In this document: in pieces, positions 36,211-38,256 of the stretch | Numbering within the stretch: the first letter of the stretch is position 1 | Layout of the letters: each line of letters begins with the position of its first letter | Virus record (IMG/VR): IMGVR_UViG_3300046791_000304 | Coordinates: 1 to 38,256 of that record | From: a virus | DNA: 38,256 nucleotides | Direction: 5' to 3' (one strand) | The notes under the pieces: generated by a model | The model's input: the letters and a program-made list of their open reading frames with translations, nothing else | What the model was told of the DNA's origin: nothing | The model's database searches: none | Program-made: the position numbers and the translations under genes

Positions 36211-36606
36211 ATGGGCTACGAGCGCAACCCGAAGATCTACCACCTCCGGTTCCTGGACGGCGAATACGCCGGCCTCGAAGTCCGCGTCAGGTCCCTCAGC
36301 ATGAAGCAGCTCCTCACCCTGCGCACCGGGAAGGGCGAAGAGGGAAGGGACGGCACCGAGACCGCCGTCCGCTTCCTCGCCGAGCGGATCATCGACTGGA
36401 ACCTCACCAGCGACGGCACCCCCGTGCTGCCCACGCTCGACGCGATCCTCGACGAGGACGACGACTTCGTCCTCGCGATCATCAACAAGTGGACCAATGC
36501 GGTCAGCGGGGTGAGTGACCCTTTGCCCGAAAGCTCGCCCTCTGGCGAGCCGTCCCAGGAGGCGTCGATCCCGATGGCACCCCTGTCGGAGAGCCTCGCG
36601 AGCTGA
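36211..36606 (+). CDS. Tail assembly chaperone, short form
   Basis: The 131-residue product (ATG 36211, after AGGAGAG; ATG 36205 also possible) begins GYERNPKIYHLRFLDGEYAGL and has a helical, acidic middle. This is the lambda gpG-like chaperone that binds the tape measure protein. A CCCTTTG slippery site at 36519-36525 allows a longer -1 product. Position between tail tube and tape measure is the standard one. Confidence 0.75.
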   Translation: MGYERNPKIYHLRFLDGEYAGLEVRVRSLSMKQLLTLRTGKGEEGRDGTETAVRFLAERIIDWNLTSDGTPVLPTLDAILDEDDDFVLAIINKWTNAVSGVSDPLPESSPSGEPSQEASIPMAPLSESLAS

Positions 36607-36758
36607 CCTACGCCCGCCTGATCCTCAAACTCGCCGACCGCTGGCACCGCCTGCCGTCCGAGATCGAGAACGAACCCGCTGAGACCTGGCAGCTGCTGGA
36701 GATCGAACGATTGGGGGTGAACCCGGATGAACGTGGTGGAGATCCTGATTACGGCTAA
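36211..36758 (+). CDS. Tail assembly chaperone, -1 frameshift fusion
   Basis: Shifting back one base at CCCTTTG joins codons 36211-36525 to 36525-36758, giving about 182 residues. The -1 frame is closed just upstream by TGA (36516-36518) and open from there to TAA (36756-36758). It reads ARKLALWRAVPGG, then YARLILKLADRWHRLP and ETWQLLEIERLG, typical of gpT-like extensions. The fusion recruits tail-tube subunits to the tape measure. The short form is expected to be the more abundant. Confidence 0.75.
36519..36525 (+). promoter_or_regulatory. Programmed -1 frameshift site CCCTTTG
   Basis: In the zero frame the heptamer reads C CCT TTG, a canonical X XXY YYZ slippery sequence. After slippage the pairing becomes CCC TTT. 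The -1 frame stop lies directly upstream, and no other suitable heptamer is seen in the overlap to 36606. Confidence 0.75.
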
Positions 36759-38256
36759 GGATCTGGCCGGTCCCGCCATGAAGCAGGTCACCACGCAGGT
36801 CGAAGGCACCAGCGCGGCGATGAAGACGTTCCACAAGACGGCGCTCGTCGCCGGTGCCGGGCTCGCCGTCATCGGTGTCGAGTCAGTCCGGATGGCGTCC
36901 AAGTTCGACGCCTCGATGACCTTGCTGCACACGCAGGCCGGGGTGGCGCAGAGCAAGATGGCCGGCCTGAAGTCGGGCGTTCTCGCGCTGGCGGGGAAGG
37001 TCGGCCAGGACCCGGACTCGCTGTCGGAGGCCCTGTTTCACGTTGAGTCGAACTTCGAGTCGATGGGCATCTCGTCGGCCAAGGCCCTGAAGCTGACCGA
37101 GACCGCGGCGAAGGGCGCCACCACCGGCCACGCGAAGCTCGTCGACGTCACCAACGCCCTGACCGCCGCTGTCGCCTCCGGGATCCCCGGCGTGCAGAAC
37201 ATGGACCAGGCGATGGGCGTCCTGAATGCCACCGTCGGTGTCGGCGACATGAAAATGCAGGACCTCGCGAGCGCCTTCGGGTCCGGCATGGTTGCCACGG
37301 TCAAGGGCTTCGGCCTGTCCATCACCGATGTCGGCGCCGCCCTCGCCGTGTTCGGCGACAACAACATCCGCGGCGCGCTCGCGGGCAACCAGCTCCGCAT
37401 GTCGGTGATGGCGCTGGCCAAGCCGGTGGCCGGCGGCGCAGACGCGCTGAAGAGCATCGGCCTGCAGACGAACACGCTCGCGGTGGACATGCAGAAGGGC
37501 GGCCTCAAGCTCGCCCTGGAGGACCTCGTCGCCCACATGCACGCGGCGGGCATCTCGTCGAAGGAGCAGGGCCAGATCATCACGGACGCGTTCGGCCGGA
37601 AGGCCGGCGCCGGGCTGAACATTCTGGTCGGGCAGATGGACCGGCTGGAGTCGAAGTATCCGGCTTTGGAGAAGGGTGCGAAGGGCTTCGGGCAGGCGTG
37701 GGCGGATACGCAGAAGACGTTCGCGTTCCAGATGAAGGCGTTGCAGGCGTCGTTCGACGCGCTGATGATCAGCATCGGAGAGAAGATCATTCCCCCGCTG
37801 CAGTCGTTCGTGTCGCTGATGCTGGAGCACAAGACCGCGACGATCGCGGTCGTCGGAGCCCTGGGGGGACTGCTGGCGGCGACGGTGGCGGTGTCGGCGG
37901 CGATGAAGGTCGCGGCGGCGGCGTCGATGCTGTGGGCTGCGGGCGGGAAGGCCGTCGCCGTGCTGTCGGGTGTCTTCGAGAGCGTCGCCCTGAAGGCCAT
38001 GTACATGCGGTCAGCGTTCGTCGCGGCCGGGGGCGGCGTGGCGGGTCTGAAGCTGGCGTTCGCCGAGCTCGGGGCGGTCGGCAAGGCCTCCGTGGTCATC
38101 GCCGGTCTCGCCTTGGTGGCCGTGGCCGTGGCGAAGATCGCCGACCTGGGGAAGAGCGCACCGCCGGACATCGACAAGCTGACCACGTCACTGGAAGGCC
38201 TCGCCTCGTCGGGGAAGTTCTCCGGCGAATTGCAGAAGACGTTCGGCAGCATGGAC
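36727..38256 (+). CDS. Tail tape measure protein (5' part)
   Basis: The open frame runs from ATG 36727 to the window edge (510 codons) without a stop. It begins NVVEILITAKDLAGPAMKQV and has long Ala/Lys/Leu-rich helices. A TP901-type region contains GVAQSKMAGLKSGVLALAG, GQDPDSLSEALFHVES and AFGSGMVATVKGFGLS. Hydrophobic segments lie near residues 374-400 and 455-475. Tape measure proteins set tail length and leave the tail during DNA entry. The start overlaps the chaperone fusion's end in another frame. The gene is truncated here by the window. Confidence 0.88.
   Translation, partial: MNVVEILITAKDLAGPAMKQVTTQVEGTSAAMKTFHKTALVAGAGLAVIGVESVRMASKFDASMTLLHTQAGVAQSKMAGLKSGVLALAGKVGQDPDSLSEALFHVESNFESMGISSAKALKLTETAAKGATTGHAKLVDVTNALTAAVASGIPGVQNMDQAMGVLNATVGVGDMKMQDLASAFGSGMVATVKGFGLSITDVGAALAVFGDNNIRGALAGNQLRMSVMALAKPVAGGADALKSIGLQTNTLAVDMQKGGLKLALEDLVAHMHAAGISSKEQGQIITDAFGRKAGAGLNILVGQMDRLESKYPALEKGAKGFGQAWADTQKTFAFQMKALQASFDALMISIGEKIIPPLQSFVSLMLEHKTATIAVVGALGGLLAATVAVSAAMKVAAAASMLWAAGGKAVAVLSGVFESVALKAMYMRSAFVAAGGGVAGLKLAFAELGAVGKASVVIAGLALVAVAVAKIADLGKSAPPDIDKLTTSLEGLASSGKFSGELQKTFGSMD

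Noticed and set aside
36883-38252. Two long minus-strand frames opposite the tape measure gene
   Set aside because: The plus strand is the expected tape measure protein in an unbroken rightward operon; the minus frames show no motif or start signals.
1-38256. tRNA genes, CRISPR arrays, insertion sequences, integrase and attachment sites
   Set aside because: No cloverleaf, regularly spaced repeat array, transposase or recombinase motif was found on reading both strands; the repeats seen are short operators, hairpins or coding repeats.

Overview
This 38 kb window is very GC-rich and tightly packed. It uses GTG starts freely and carries two WhiB-type regulators, a DUF2637 membrane protein and a complete siphovirus packaging, head and tail-tube module. 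This points to a phage or prophage of Streptomyces or a close relative, with a long flexible tail. No integrase, lysis gene, tRNA, rRNA, CRISPR array or insertion sequence was seen. The tape measure gene runs off the right edge.

Layout. Positions 1-5489 hold a rightward early block: DnaQ-like exonuclease, RuvC-like resolvase, an HTH protein, two WhiB proteins and a DUF2303 protein. Positions 5492-5674 hold a leftward orphan Phd/YefM-type antitoxin facing a TGTACA motif. Positions 5817-9248 hold a DnaB N-domain/RepA-type ATPase fusion, a Cys/His-rich protein and an orphan DNA methyltransferase. Positions 9326-14349 hold about ten small, mostly overlapping accessory genes. Positions 14425-15239 form a second leftward cassette, with an HTH regulator and a DUF6221-like protein, preceded by a 27-bp palindrome. 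Positions 15379-19805 hold small genes, a DUF2637/GIY-YIG fusion, a run of membrane proteins and a lipoprotein. Positions 19855-21276 form a third leftward cassette of seven tiny overlapping genes headed by an HTH protein. It is divergent from a TTGACA promoter carrying two TAGGCCTA palindromes.

Positions 22071-38256 are the late region: small and large terminase, portal, ClpP-like prohead protease, capsid, decoration-type proteins, connectors, tail terminator, two tail-tube-like proteins, tail assembly chaperone with a -1 frameshift site (CCCTTTG), and tape measure. Two HNH-type endonuclease genes (before the large terminase and before the tail chaperone) interrupt this otherwise compact order.

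The early and accessory genes probably serve replication, recombination and host control, and the late operon builds the virion. The most unusual features are three leftward cassettes, each headed by a predicted DNA-binding protein facing a palindrome, the DUF2637/GIY-YIG fusion with an embedded palindromic octamer array, an apparent ATT start on a tail protein, and a G-tract repeat region inside the helicase gene. Function calls rest on motifs and gene order read by eye; no database search was run.
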